28,175 nucleotides of DNA from JAGOUB01 sp964640945. Its GTDB lineage: Bacteria; Patescibacteriota; Gracilibacteria; Peribacterales; Peribacteraceae. The notes under the pieces are model-generated. The model had not been told where the DNA came from. It was given only the letters and a program-made list of their open reading frames with translations, and made no database searches. The position numbers and the translations under genes are program-made. The stretch lies in assembly GCA_964640945.1 (NCBI GenBank), contig CAZXIV010000017.1, positions 1 through 28,175 on the forward strand, read 5' to 3'. Positions 8,216 to 16,239 of this stretch are shown in pieces. Numbering within the stretch: the first letter of the stretch is position 1; each line of letters begins with the position of its first letter.

Positions 8216-10357
8216 CTAGTCGAACGGGCGATTGGTGCCGGCCACCTGCGCGAGGATCTGGCGGTTGAAGACAGTGGGGCCGAGTGTGGAGGCTTCTTGC
8301 AGTTTGATGATCGACGGGAAGGCATAGAGGGCGTCGTGGCGTGTGAGTGAATCGCGGTCGCAGTAGGCGAGCATGGCCGGCGCCCCGAAGACGGCGGCCC
8401 CGGCCTGGAATGGCTGCCAGATATTTTCTTCGTCTTGCCAGCTGGGAGAGTGCGTATGAAGGGCGGTTAGAGTCTCGCTGAGCGTGCCCGGTTGGACTCC
8501 GGCCCGGAGGAGTTGCTCGATTTCCTCAAGGCGCAGGTGCGTGGTTTTTGCGCGTTCGTAGTCGGTGTCCGTCAGTCGGATCGGTTCCGAGGGCGTGCAG
8601 GCGGCGTATTTTGCGAGCGACGCATGGGCGACGATGTAGGCCGCCAGTTCGGGAAGCGTTTTCGCCTGCGAACGGTCCAAGAACCACTCAAGGGCTGGCA
8701 CGCGGCCACGCACGTCTTCCGTCGTCCGGACCGCCAACTGCTCGCAGAAGTCGAGCGTATAGCGGAGATATTGCTTGGTGCTGCTCAGTAGACGCTTAGC
8801 CGCGATTGCGCATAAACGCGTGCGGAATTCGTCGCTCTTCAAGATAGCGGGATCGATCTTGCAAATCCGCAGGTGACGATCGAGCTGCGAAATGCCGTCT
8901 TCATCACTGGTAAGCTTCCGCAGACCGGTCATGGCCGCGACTTGGAAGAGAGGAGCACTCAAGTCGAAGTCGAATCCTGTGGCGATCGTCTCGGCGCTCC
9001 AAGCCTCACCGTTGGCTATCAGGGCACAAATGCCCGCTTGTGCAGCGGCCCGCACGTCCGGATCGGCTACTAGTTTGGCAAGGTAGGGGGATTCTGTTCG
9101 CATACCGTAGGTCCATCTCACATGATCCTGGTCGCTCGTTAGGTAGTTGATGGCTTGCTGCTTGGTGGCGGCGAAGAACGCCTCTTCGGGTATCAGGTTT
9201 TGCCAGGTCTCAGCCGGATCGGGTTCGAGAATTTGGACGCCGTCTTCCCACTCGTTTTTGGCTTCCGAAGCATCGCGCGCTTTCATTTCCGTGACGATTA
9301 CGGCGGCGAGTTCGCGGACGGGCAGATTGGCGACGGCGCTCGCGTCCAAGTGAAAAATGTTCATCAGCTCCCGGGCGGCCGTTCCTTGGCCGGCTTTGAT
9401 GGAAGCAGCTACGCCCGCTTCGGCTTCGGTGCGAATGAGGCTGAGATCGGGTTGGTACGTAGCCACGAAGTCCCTCCAGCTCGGATAACTTTCGTAGGGC
9501 CTATTATGGTCGCGGCACCACTTGAGCTGGCGGCGCAGCCACTCCGTGGCGGCGGTCTTCAGTTCTGCCGGCGTGATGTGGAAGGCGTCGGTATAGAGTT
9601 GGTTTTGTTCGGGGTCGCGACGCATGCAGCAACTGAGCGTGTGGACGGCTTGGGTGTGCATCTCATCGTCTACTTCGAGCTTCAGTTCGGTGACCAAATT
9701 GACGGCCTGGTTGGCGTGGGCGTGGTAGCCGGCGGTCTGGATGTCGGCGAAAATCTCGAACACGGCGGCCCGGCCGGCGACGCGGTACTCCTCCTGTGTC
9801 AGTGGGCTCTGGAGAGTGAATTGCATCAGCCGATTTAAGGCCGACCAAGAGTGCCTCGACTCGTTACGCTTCAGAAAAACTGGCAGGGCCGCCTTGATCT
9901 CGGCGGCAAGGGCGGCTTGGCGCTCGGGGTCGAGTTGGATATTGCTCAGGAGAAAAGAGCGGTCCAGATGCTCGAGCTTCGGTTCGTCGCCTCCGTAGCT
10001 GTTGTAGGCGTCCCGGCTGTCGAGACTGCTCTTGAAGGCTTTGCGGATATAGTCTTCGACCTTCTGCTGAACCGCGGAAGCGATGTCCTCGGTCAGGACT
10101 TTTCCCTTCAGCTCTTCCCACTTGGCGGCTGGGACGCTGCTGGCGATCAGGAAGACCGCGTCGGCTTTTCCGGCCAGTCCAGTCGCCGTATTCGGGAAAT
10201 CGGAGAAATAATGCGGCAGCAGAGAGAGACAGCGAAGATCCCTGTGACAAGCTAAACGGATATTGTCCAAGGTCTTTTCGACCTGTTTCTGAACTTCCGC
10301 CGCGGACGGTTCGGTTTCGGCTGCGCCGTCATTGCCTTCTTTTTCAATTGTGGCCAT
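8216..10357 (-). CDS. 713-aa soluble helical protein of unknown function
   Basis: I recognise no family. The protein is 713 aa, has no membrane segment or signal peptide, and is rich in Ala, Leu, Glu and Arg in helical stretches, so it is probably cytoplasmic. The start is well supported: an extended -10 TGATATAAT ends 6 bases before the ATG, predicting a leaderless transcript. It ends ...AGTNRPFD followed by TAG, the only amber stop I found among the genes of this window. The same frame stays open after the TAG into the next gene, with no Shine-Dalgarno between them. The two may be one giant protein split by a nonsense mutation or sequence error, or two coupled genes. The gene starts 12 bases after the stop of the O-antigen-ligase-like gene. 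Confidence 0.75.
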   Translation of the reverse strand: MATIEKEGNDGAAETEPSAAEVQKQVEKTLDNIRLACHRDLRCLSLLPHYFSDFPNTATGLAGKADAVFLIASSVPAAKWEELKGKVLTEDIASAVQQKVEDYIRKAFKSSLDSRDAYNSYGGDEPKLEHLDRSFLLSNIQLDPERQAALAAEIKAALPVFLKRNESRHSWSALNRLMQFTLQSPLTQEEYRVAGRAAVFEIFADIQTAGYHAHANQAVNLVTELKLEVDDEMHTQAVHTLSCCMRRDPEQNQLYTDAFHITPAELKTAATEWLRRQLKWCRDHNRPYESYPSWRDFVATYQPDLSLIRTEAEAGVAASIKAGQGTAARELMNIFHLDASAVANLPVRELAAVIVTEMKARDASEAKNEWEDGVQILEPDPAETWQNLIPEEAFFAATKQQAINYLTSDQDHVRWTYGMRTESPYLAKLVADPDVRAAAQAGICALIANGEAWSAETIATGFDFDLSAPLFQVAAMTGLRKLTSDEDGISQLDRHLRICKIDPAILKSDEFRTRLCAIAAKRLLSSTKQYLRYTLDFCEQLAVRTTEDVRGRVPALEWFLDRSQAKTLPELAAYIVAHASLAKYAACTPSEPIRLTDTDYERAKTTHLRLEEIEQLLRAGVQPGTLSETLTALHTHSPSWQDEENIWQPFQAGAAVFGAPAMLAYCDRDSLTRHDALYAFPSIIKLQEASTLGPTVFNRQILAQVAGTNRPFD

Positions 10358-10363
10358 CTCCTG

Positions 10364-10371
10364 ATTATATC
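10364..10371 (-). promoter_or_regulatory. Extended -10 promoter of the 713-aa gene
   Basis: On the minus strand TGATATAAT places a perfect TATAAT at 10369-10364, ending 6 bases before the ATG. Transcription would start at or within a base of the start codon. It lies across the stop codon of the upstream ligase-like gene. Confidence 0.7.
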
Positions 10372-11794
10372 AGATTCTATGCTCTTCTGTCGATGAGGGG
10401 TGGCTGAGAGCGATTGCCGTCAGGATCCAGATGGTAAAAGCCACCGCGACGTCCTCCCAAGCGTGTAAAAAGAGACATCCCACCGCTAAGGAGAGCTGGG
10501 CGATGGCGGCCGTCGAACCCGCCGTCTCACGGCTACGGACGAGAGGCAATAGGCGCCAAAGCGTTAGGCCGATGATAGCGAGCCATAAAAGGAGGCCCGG
10601 CCAACCGAGTTCGACCCCGAGTTGCAGGTACCAGTTTTCGGGATGGAAGGGGCAACGGCAGAGGCGGTCGGTGGGCTGCACCTGCTTGTCACCTAAAAAG
10701 ACGCAAAGCTCAGGCTGGGCCTTGGCCCAAGAGGGATCGTCCTCGGGCCGGAGTTTTACACAAGCATCGGCAAAGCGGCTACTGGCCGGGCCGGCGCTGG
10801 CCAGGCCTTCGCCCCAGGGGTGCGCGGCCAGGCGTGTGATGGCGGCGATCGGCTGCTCAAAATGGCCGCGGGTGGAAGAGGCGCGAATCACCGTCTGGGG
10901 GGCGGCGAGTCCGCCGATCACGGCGACGGCGATGAGGCCGGTAGTCACGGGCAGGAACCAGCGGCGGAGCGTGCGGGTGTGGACCTGGAGTGAGCCCACG
11001 GCGATGAGTCCGGCCGCCGCGCCGATCCAAGCAGTGCGCGAGAAGGTGGCGAAGAGCGCGGCCAAGAGCAGGGCGCCGAGCCCGGCGCTACGCCAGGGCA
11101 GCGCGCGGCGGTGGCTGAGCGTGGCCATCAGGATGGCGAGCGGAATCGTGAGCCAGAGGCCGAATTGATTCGGTCCGCTCAGGGTGGATTGCGCCCGGCG
11201 GATCATCGTTTCGCCGATTTGACTAAAAGGCGCCAGCGGCGAGTCGGGCAGGTAGAGCGAGTGGAAGTTGGTGGCGTAGCCGAGCCACCCAAAGGCTGAG
11301 AGCGGCAACACTAGCCCGAGCAGTCCAAAAGCGGCGACGCCAGCGGCCACAATCAGCAGGGTGTGACGCATGCGCGCGCCCGCTGCGGCTGACCACGGCA
11401 CCTTGCGGAGGATGACGAAGCCGAGTGGTGCGAGCACGTCGTAGCGGAGCCCGAGCGCCAGCTTGGCCAGTGACGTGTCGTGCCAGGTGGCCGAGGCAAC
11501 GGCCACCACGAAGAATGCGACCACGAGCACGTCGAGTAGGTCGGAGGCGGGCAGGCGGCGCCGGTGCCGGGCGATCTGGACGATTTCTACAGCTGCCAAG
11601 CCGAGAATCACAACGAAGAGGAGTTCCTTCCAGAGTGCCAGCCAGGGCAGCGGCGCGTGGCCGGGACCGGCGATGAGGCGGGTCGACAGCGTAACGAGCA
11701 GGGCATGCAGCGGCAAAAGCGCCACGAGCACGATCGTCAGCAGCTCGCGCCAGCTTTGGAGGGAGCGGCGGCCGGTGGCGGCAAGAGCGGCCAT
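10370..11794 (-). CDS. O-antigen ligase / Wzy-family polysaccharide membrane protein
   Basis: This 474-aa protein has about ten to twelve hydrophobic segments. In the O-antigen ligase family (WaaL/Wzy, PF04932-type) a central FSRTAWIGAAAG segment precedes a long extracytoplasmic loop, and conserved residues follow before the next helix. Here the loop ends HPENWYLQLGVELGWPGLL, a good match to the family's (H/N)NxYLxxxxExGxxGL pattern. The family joins or polymerises glycan carried on undecaprenyl-type lipids at the outer face of the membrane. The neighbour uppS, which makes that lipid carrier, supports the role. Four Cys in the loop (ACVKL, ELCVFL, DRLCRCPF) may form disulfides. Substrate and whether it is ligase or polymerase cannot be told. 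Confidence 0.8.
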   Translation of the reverse strand: MAALAATGRRSLQSWRELLTIVLVALLPLHALLVTLSTRLIAGPGHAPLPWLALWKELLFVVILGLAAVEIVQIARHRRRLPASDLLDVLVVAFFVVAVASATWHDTSLAKLALGLRYDVLAPLGFVILRKVPWSAAAGARMRHTLLIVAAGVAAFGLLGLVLPLSAFGWLGYATNFHSLYLPDSPLAPFSQIGETMIRRAQSTLSGPNQFGLWLTIPLAILMATLSHRRALPWRSAGLGALLLAALFATFSRTAWIGAAAGLIAVGSLQVHTRTLRRWFLPVTTGLIAVAVIGGLAAPQTVIRASSTRGHFEQPIAAITRLAAHPWGEGLASAGPASSRFADACVKLRPEDDPSWAKAQPELCVFLGDKQVQPTDRLCRCPFHPENWYLQLGVELGWPGLLLWLAIIGLTLWRLLPLVRSRETAGSTAAIAQLSLAVGCLFLHAWEDVAVAFTIWILTAIALSHPSSTEEHRI

Positions 11795-11814
11795 AAGGAG
11801 AGTAGGATAGCACG

Positions 11815-12531
11815 TCAGGCGCCGCGCCGCTGTTTGGTACCGCCGAACGCGGCCAGATCTTCTCCGAGCATGGCCGGGGTGTAATCGGGGTAGAACTCCG
11901 TCCGGAAGCGCAGGCGCGTCTCGCGGCGGTAGGCATGCAGGTACTCGTTGTCGTGGACGATGCCGCTGTCACCCTCGCCGGTACGGATGATCAGGTCGAA
12001 GGGGCGGTAGGCGATTCCCTGGCGTGGCAGGTCAAGGTAGTCGGTCCAGTCGCCCCGCTCACCCTCCGCGCGCCAGGCCGCCAGCGCGCGCGCCTGCTCG
12101 TCGAGGCCGCTGTAGCCGAGGCACAAGGCGACAACCATGCCGGTTCGGTCGGCGGTGGCCGTGGTGATTTTTTCAATGAGCGCCCGCTCCGTTTTATTGA
12201 GTGTTTCGATTTGCCCCATGTACACAAAGCGCATGTCGGCATGCACGGGCTCGTGCATCCATTTCTCAAGCACCTCGCGCAAGAAGCGCTCATACACTTG
12301 GTGAAGTACCAGTATCTCCTCCGCCGGGCGTTCGCGTAGGTTCTCGATGGAACCGCCCCAGACGGCGAAGAGCTCGATACCAGCCGCCTTTGCGGCGGCC
12401 AGGTGGAGACGCGTGTTCTCGGCGCCGGCTTCGTAGGCGGTGCGGAACGAGGCACCGCTGGCGCGCGCCCAGCGGCGCTGGCCGTCGGGGATAATGGCGA
12501 TTGCGCGCGGCGGTTTGGCGGAGTTGGCCAT
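11815..12531 (-). CDS. uppS: Divergent cis-prenyltransferase (undecaprenyl diphosphate synthase family)
   Basis: The enzyme condenses isopentenyl diphosphate onto an allylic diphosphate to make the polyprenyl carrier for cell-wall and surface glycans. At 238 aa the length is normal. The active-site motif reads IIPDGQRRWAR (Asp16), closer to the archaeal IPDGNRR form than to bacterial IMDGNGRWA, and the usual Asn is Gln18. SIENLRERPAEE corresponds to STENWxRPxEE. The C-terminal IIRTGEGDSGIVHD replaces the canonical IRTSGExRLSNF, although the Arg-Thr and the late EFYPDYT remain. The enzyme is therefore recognisable but changed in the diphosphate-binding region. It starts 3 bases after the gpmI stop and is probably co-transcribed with it. 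Confidence 0.85.
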   Translation of the reverse strand: MANSAKPPRAIAIIPDGQRRWARASGASFRTAYEAGAENTRLHLAAAKAAGIELFAVWGGSIENLRERPAEEILVLHQVYERFLREVLEKWMHEPVHADMRFVYMGQIETLNKTERALIEKITTATADRTGMVVALCLGYSGLDEQARALAAWRAEGERGDWTDYLDLPRQGIAYRPFDLIIRTGEGDSGIVHDNEYLHAYRRETRLRFRTEFYPDYTPAMLGEDLAAFGGTKQRRGA

Positions 12532-12534
12532 AGG

Positions 12535-14043
12535 TCAGCGCATGTCCGGCGGCACTGGCAGTCCCATGAGCTCCAGGCAGAGCGGGGCGATGTCCTTGAG
12601 TCCAGTCTTGCCCTTGAGCGCTGCAGCCGAAGCGATTTTGGGCGAATGCACGAAGGTTTGTACCGGGCTGGTGGAGTGGCTCGGGGAGACGGTGACGCCG
12701 TCTGGATCGAGCATGCACTCGGCGTTGCCGTGGTCGGCGGTGATGATCCAGTCGTAGCCGTGCGCCTCGAGGGCGGGCAGCAGGCGGGCGAGCTGTTTGT
12801 CCACGGTTTCGCAACCCTTCACGACCGCCTCGATTTTGCCGCCGTGGCCGACCAGGTCGGGGTTGGCGTAGTTCATGACGATCAGGTCGTAGGTTTCCTT
12901 CGCCACGTTCTCGAGCACGCGGTCGGTGAGGGCGGCGGCGCTCATCTCCGGCGTCTCCGCAAAGTTCGGCACCTTGGGCGATTCCACCAGCACGCGGTCT
13001 TCGCCGGGGTAGGGTGCTTGTTCCTGGGCATTAAAGAAGAATGTGACGTGCGCAAACTTGTCGGTCTCGGCGACGCGGAGCTGCTTTAAGCCGGCCTTCG
13101 ACACCACCTCGCCGAGCGTATTTTTAACGGCGGCTGGCGGGAAGGCGATCGGCAAATGGTCGGAGTAGGGACCCATGCAGACCACGTCGGCGATGCGCAC
13201 GGGGCGGGGGAAATCGGCGAAGTCCTCGGCTTCGAGCGCGCGCACCATCTGGATCATGCGGTCGCTGCGGAAGTTGATGCAGACGGCCACGTCGCCGGCG
13301 GCGATACTTTTAAAGGAAGGCGTTTTGAGCGGACGGAGGTAGTAGTCGGTCTTCTGATTCTCGGGGGCTTCGAGATACCAGGCCTGCACGCTGCCTTCCA
13401 GGTCGGCGGTTTCTGTCCCTTCGCCGCTAATCATGAGGTCGTAGGCCAGCTTAGTACGGTCGGCATACTGCTTGTCGCGGTCCATGCCGTAGTAGCGGCC
13501 CACGAGCGAGGCCACAAAGCCGATCTTCTGGAGGTCGATCTCTTTTTTAAGCAGCTGGAAGTCGGTGCAAAACTGCTGTTCGCGCACGTCCCGGCCGTCG
13601 CTAAAGAGGTGCAGGTAGACCGTCGCGACGCCGCGCTCCTTGGCCAGCCGCAGCATGGCGTGGAAGTGCTCAGCTGAGCTGTGCACGCCGCCGGGGGAGT
13701 AGAGGCCGATCACGTGGAGCGGCACGCCCTTTTCCTTGGCGCGGTCGCAGGCGGCGGTGAGGACAGTGTTCTTCTGGAAGTCGCCCAGGCGGATGGCGCG
13801 ATCGATTTCGGCGAGCGGCTGAAAGACGACGCGGCCGGCGCCGATGGTGAGGTGACCGGGCTCGCTCGCGCCCTGCTGGCCGGGCGGCAAGCCGACGGCT
13901 TCGCCGGAGGCGTCCATGATGACGCTCGGGATATCTTTCTCCAGGCGACGGAGGGTTGGCATATCGGCCAGAGTCCGGGCATTCCCCGGGCCCGCTGGGG
14001 CCACTCCAAAGCCATCGATGACGATCAAGCAGACGCGCGGCAT
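12535..14043 (-). CDS. gpmI: 2,3-bisphosphoglycerate-independent phosphoglycerate mutase
   Basis: This enzyme interconverts 3- and 2-phosphoglycerate in glycolysis using two Mn2+ ions. It belongs to the alkaline phosphatase superfamily. At 502 aa it has the usual length. The first metal site starts at VIDGFG (Asp10). The phosphorylated serine is Ser60 in GQQGASEPGHLTIGAGR (commonly GxxGNSEVGH). The second half carries NYANPDLVGHGG and WIITADHGNAECM metal ligands. The promoter on the minus strand is clear: TTGAAT, 16 bases, TAGGAT, then 6 bases to the ATG, so the mRNA should be leaderless. It is the first gene of the gpmI-uppS-ligase group. Confidence 0.97.
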   Translation of the reverse strand: MPRVCLIVIDGFGVAPAGPGNARTLADMPTLRRLEKDIPSVIMDASGEAVGLPPGQQGASEPGHLTIGAGRVVFQPLAEIDRAIRLGDFQKNTVLTAACDRAKEKGVPLHVIGLYSPGGVHSSAEHFHAMLRLAKERGVATVYLHLFSDGRDVREQQFCTDFQLLKKEIDLQKIGFVASLVGRYYGMDRDKQYADRTKLAYDLMISGEGTETADLEGSVQAWYLEAPENQKTDYYLRPLKTPSFKSIAAGDVAVCINFRSDRMIQMVRALEAEDFADFPRPVRIADVVCMGPYSDHLPIAFPPAAVKNTLGEVVSKAGLKQLRVAETDKFAHVTFFFNAQEQAPYPGEDRVLVESPKVPNFAETPEMSAAALTDRVLENVAKETYDLIVMNYANPDLVGHGGKIEAVVKGCETVDKQLARLLPALEAHGYDWIITADHGNAECMLDPDGVTVSPSHSTSPVQTFVHSPKIASAAALKGKTGLKDIAPLCLELMGLPVPPDMR

Positions 14044-14049
14044 GGAGGC

Positions 14050-14077
14050 ATCCTAGCGTCCTGGCGCAGTCATTCAA
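14050..14077 (-). promoter_or_regulatory. Promoter of gpmI
   Basis: On the minus strand TTGAAT (14077-14072) and TAGGAT (14055-14050) are separated by 16 bases. The -10 ends 6 bases before the ATG. Confidence 0.65.
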
Positions 14078-14102
14078 CTGCTGGCTATAAAAGGGGGTTT
14101 TC

Positions 14103-14111
14103 TGGTATAAT
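14103..14111 (+). promoter_or_regulatory. Extended -10 promoter of the 114-aa membrane protein gene
   Basis: TGGTATAAT places a perfect TATAAT at 14106-14111, ending 7 bases before the ATG at 14119. No good -35 is visible, as is common for extended -10 promoters. A leaderless mRNA is predicted. Confidence 0.7.
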
Positions 14112-14118
14112 AATTCGA

Positions 14119-14463
14119 ATGCACCATTACGACTTCAATCGGCCCGAGCCGCGCACGAGCATCCTGATGGGGATGATCACGTGCATCTTGATTGTGGCTG
14201 CTGCGGCCGTGCTGGGGAAGGCGATGGTGAACTTGCAAGCCGCACTTATCAGTAAGCCCGACGTGGGTATCTACTTGCTCCTGCCCGAGATGGATCTTGG
14301 CCACACCGAACTGCTCCGCGAGCAGGACGGCGAGCGCGACTACTACGCCGATAGCAAAGAAGGTCCGCTCCTGGTGCGCTTGCGCCAGAAGGAAGGAAAG
14401 TGGGCCGTCTGGTCGTACGATCACCTCCGCTCCGATGCCGGCAGCGGCGCCGTGCGTTCGTGA
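14119..14463 (+). CDS. Small single-pass membrane protein of unknown function
   Basis: I do not recognise this 114-aa protein. It has a short charged N-terminus, one clear membrane segment (about residues 16-38, ILMGMITCILIVAAAAVLG), and a soluble C-terminal part (GIYLLLPEMDLGHTELL, PLLVRLRQKEGKWAVWSYDH). The start is set by the extended -10 just upstream; longer frames opening at 13681 run through the gpmI antisense strand and are not credible. Its last 43 bases overlap, tail to tail, the end of the WecG/TagA-like gene on the other strand. Confidence 0.75.
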   Translation: MHHYDFNRPEPRTSILMGMITCILIVAAAAVLGKAMVNLQAALISKPDVGIYLLLPEMDLGHTELLREQDGERDYYADSKEGPLLVRLRQKEGKWAVWSYDHLRSDAGSGAVRS

Positions 14464-15185
14464 TGATCGCGTACGATGAGGAGTGGGAAGCGGACGACGG
14501 CGTTCCAGATGCGCGGGAAGCGGGAAGGTTGTTGAATGAGCCGCCAGAGCCACTCGAGACCCATTTTTTGCATCCCTACTGGGGCGCGCTCGATGCGGCC
14601 GGCGATGAAGTCGAAGCTGCCCCCGATCCCCATAGCTACGCGCACGCCCGGCATCTCCTTGAGGTAGCGGTCGATCCATTCGTCCTGCTTGGGCGCGCCG
14701 TAGGCGACGAGCAATAGCTTGGCGCCGCTCGCATTCACGGCGGCCATGATAGCCGGAGCGATCTCGTCGCGCGGGCTGCCCTCGAATGCACCAGCGATGT
14801 GCAAGCGCGAGTTTGTCTGCTGGAGAATGCCGGCGGCTTCATCGGCCACACGCTCACGCCCGCCCAATAAAAAGACCGGCGCGCTCTCATCGAGTTCGGC
14901 ACAGAGAGCGGTAATGGTATCCACGCCCGTGACACGTTGCTGGTTGGTTGCGCCAGCACGCTGCATTGCCCACACCACACCGGTGCTGTCGGGGATATTC
15001 AGCGCCGTGCGTTGTAGTAGCGCGAGGAAATCGGGATGACTCGCGGCGTAGACGAGCATCTCGTTGTTCGGCGTCATGACGTGGTTTTGTCCGGGGTTGG
15101 CGAGCATCTCCCGGAGGCGCGCTACGGCCTCGGCCGGGGTGACGGCATCGATCGGCGCGCCGAGGAGAGAGAAGCGGTTGGTCAC
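14421..15185 (-). CDS. WecG/TagA/CpsF-family glycosyltransferase
   Basis: The family (GT26) transfers a sugar such as ManNAc or ManNAcA onto a polyprenyl-diphosphate-linked GlcNAc, at the cytoplasmic membrane face, in teichoic acid or surface polysaccharide synthesis. The 254-aa length is normal. Family landmarks are HVMTPNNEMLVYA, the active-site Asp in NIPDSTGVVWAMQ, VFLLGG, LLLVAYGAPKQDEWI, GIGGSFDFIAGRIERAP, and the late GLEWLWRLIQQPSR. The start is GTG at 15185, overlapping the DUF167 gene stop as GTGA, so it is probably translationally coupled. The overlap with trmD and DUF167 genes makes this a three-gene operon. Its substrate is not evident. Confidence 0.92.
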   Translation of the reverse strand: MTNRFSLLGAPIDAVTPAEAVARLREMLANPGQNHVMTPNNEMLVYAASHPDFLALLQRTALNIPDSTGVVWAMQRAGATNQQRVTGVDTITALCAELDESAPVFLLGGRERVADEAAGILQQTNSRLHIAGAFEGSPRDEIAPAIMAAVNASGAKLLLVAYGAPKQDEWIDRYLKEMPGVRVAMGIGGSFDFIAGRIERAPVGMQKMGLEWLWRLIQQPSRFPRIWNAVVRFPLLIVRDHHERTAPLPASERR

Positions 15186-15451
15186 GTGAGCGTGAGGCGG
15201 ACCATCTTTTGCCGCGAGGTTTGGCCCGAGAGGAGCGCGGCGGTTGCGGCCGGGAATGTGGCTGGGAGCAACTCTAGCAGCTCGTCATTCGCGCGGCCGT
15301 CTTCGGCTTTCGCTCTCACACTCACCTTCAGGCTGCCATCGGCTAATACGGGGCCCACTTTCGGCACCTTCGCACCCGGGCGGCAACGCACGGTGAGCGT
15401 GAGTGTCCGCTCGCTTGCGAGCCGGCGCTGCAAGTCGGCGAGGTTTATCAT
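15182..15451 (-). CDS. DUF167 (YggU-like) family protein
   Basis: This is an 89-aa protein starting MINLADLQRRL. DUF167 members are about 70-100 aa alpha/beta proteins; the conserved core here is LTLTVRCRPGAKVPKVGPVLADGSLKV with VRAKAEDGRANDELLELL, matching the family's V.v.P.Ak...v......l.v.v.app..GkAN..L...L. Function of the family is not established. The ATG overlaps the trmD TGA (ATGA) and the stop overlaps the WecG-like GTG (GTGA), so the three genes are coupled. A longer frame from 15472 would overlap trmD more and lacks support. Confidence 0.85.
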   Translation of the reverse strand: MINLADLQRRLASERTLTLTVRCRPGAKVPKVGPVLADGSLKVSVRAKAEDGRANDELLELLPATFPAATAALLSGQTSRQKMVRLTLT

Positions 15452-16110
15452 TTCGTATGCTGCTGGCGCCACTCCGCGATCTTCTTATGGTCGCCAGAGA
15501 GGAGCACCTCGGGCACCTTGAGGCCGCGGAATTCTTCCGGCCGGGTGTAGTGGGGGTATTCGCGTTTGCGCTTGAGCGATTTGGAGAAGCTCTCTTCGTG
15601 GGCTGAATCCTCGTGTCCCAAGACCCCAGGCACATGGCGGGCCACCGCGTCAATGAGCACCATTGCCGGCAGCTCGCCACCGGTGAGGACGTAGTCGCCG
15701 ATCGAGATCTCCTCATCGATAAAGCCGGCGTCCTGCACACGCTGGTCGATGCCTTCGTAGTGGCCGCAGAGAAGCATGAGCCACGGCTTCTTGGCGAGGC
15801 GTTCGACGGTGGTTTGCGTTAGGCGCTTGCCGCCGGGCGTCAGGAAAATGCGGTGGGGCTTGGCGGTTGCTTCGGGGTTGGCGGCGGTGGCGGCTTCGAT
15901 GGCGGCCACGACGGGCTCCGCCATTAGTAGCATGCCGGCGCCGCCGCCGTACGGGCGGTCGTCCACTTGGCGGTGGGTGCCTTTACCCTGGTCGCGGAGG
16001 TCGTGGAGGGCGAGGGTGAAGTGCCCCGCCTCGCGGGCGCGCTTGAGAATGCTCTCCGAGAGCGGACCCGTAAACATGCCGGGAAAGAGGCTTAAGACGT
16101 CGATACGCAC
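15448..16110 (-). CDS. trmD: tRNA (guanine-N1)-methyltransferase
   Basis: TrmD methylates G37 of tRNAs reading CUN, CCN and CGG codons, preventing +1 frameshifts, using S-adenosylmethionine bound in a trefoil knot. Landmarks are IDVLSLFPGMFTGPLSESIL, DDRPYGGGAGMLL, LCGHYEGIDQRV, EEISIGDYVLTGGELPA and YPHYTRPEEF; length is 220 aa. I chose GTG at 16110 (MRIDVLSLFPGMF) because it fits the family N-terminus and lies 6 bases after a -10-like CATACT. A TTG two codons upstream is the alternative. The usual rpsP-rimM-trmD-rplS order is absent; here trmD leads DUF167 and a glycosyltransferase. Confidence 0.96.
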   Translation of the reverse strand: MRIDVLSLFPGMFTGPLSESILKRAREAGHFTLALHDLRDQGKGTHRQVDDRPYGGGAGMLLMAEPVVAAIEAATAANPEATAKPHRIFLTPGGKRLTQTTVERLAKKPWLMLLCGHYEGIDQRVQDAGFIDEEISIGDYVLTGGELPAMVLIDAVARHVPGVLGHEDSAHEESFSKSLKRKREYPHYTRPEEFRGLKVPEVLLSGDHKKIAEWRQQHTK

Positions 16111-16116
16111 GGGCAA

Positions 16117-16122
16117 AGTATG
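16117..16122 (-). promoter_or_regulatory. -10 element of trmD
   Basis: CATACT on the minus strand ends 6 bases before the chosen GTG start. The same hexamer is found before proS. No clear -35 is seen. Confidence 0.45.
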
Positions 16123-16205
16123 GCTCCAAATTGCCTGAGGGGAAAGCTATTTTTGGGCGTCATTCGGTCTTTCGCTTCAAAATTGCAGTTTAATATTTTT
16201 GTTTC

Positions 16206-16233
16206 TTGACGTGCGATTGGTTCGTCCTACCAT
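16206..16233 (+). promoter_or_regulatory. Promoter of the candidate small RNA
   Basis: TTGACG (16206-16211), a 16-base spacer and TACCAT (16228-16233) give a plausible sigma-70-type promoter on the plus strand. No start codon follows that opens a credible frame before the terminator at 16313-16355. Confidence 0.5.
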
Positions 16234-16239
16234 CTTCCC

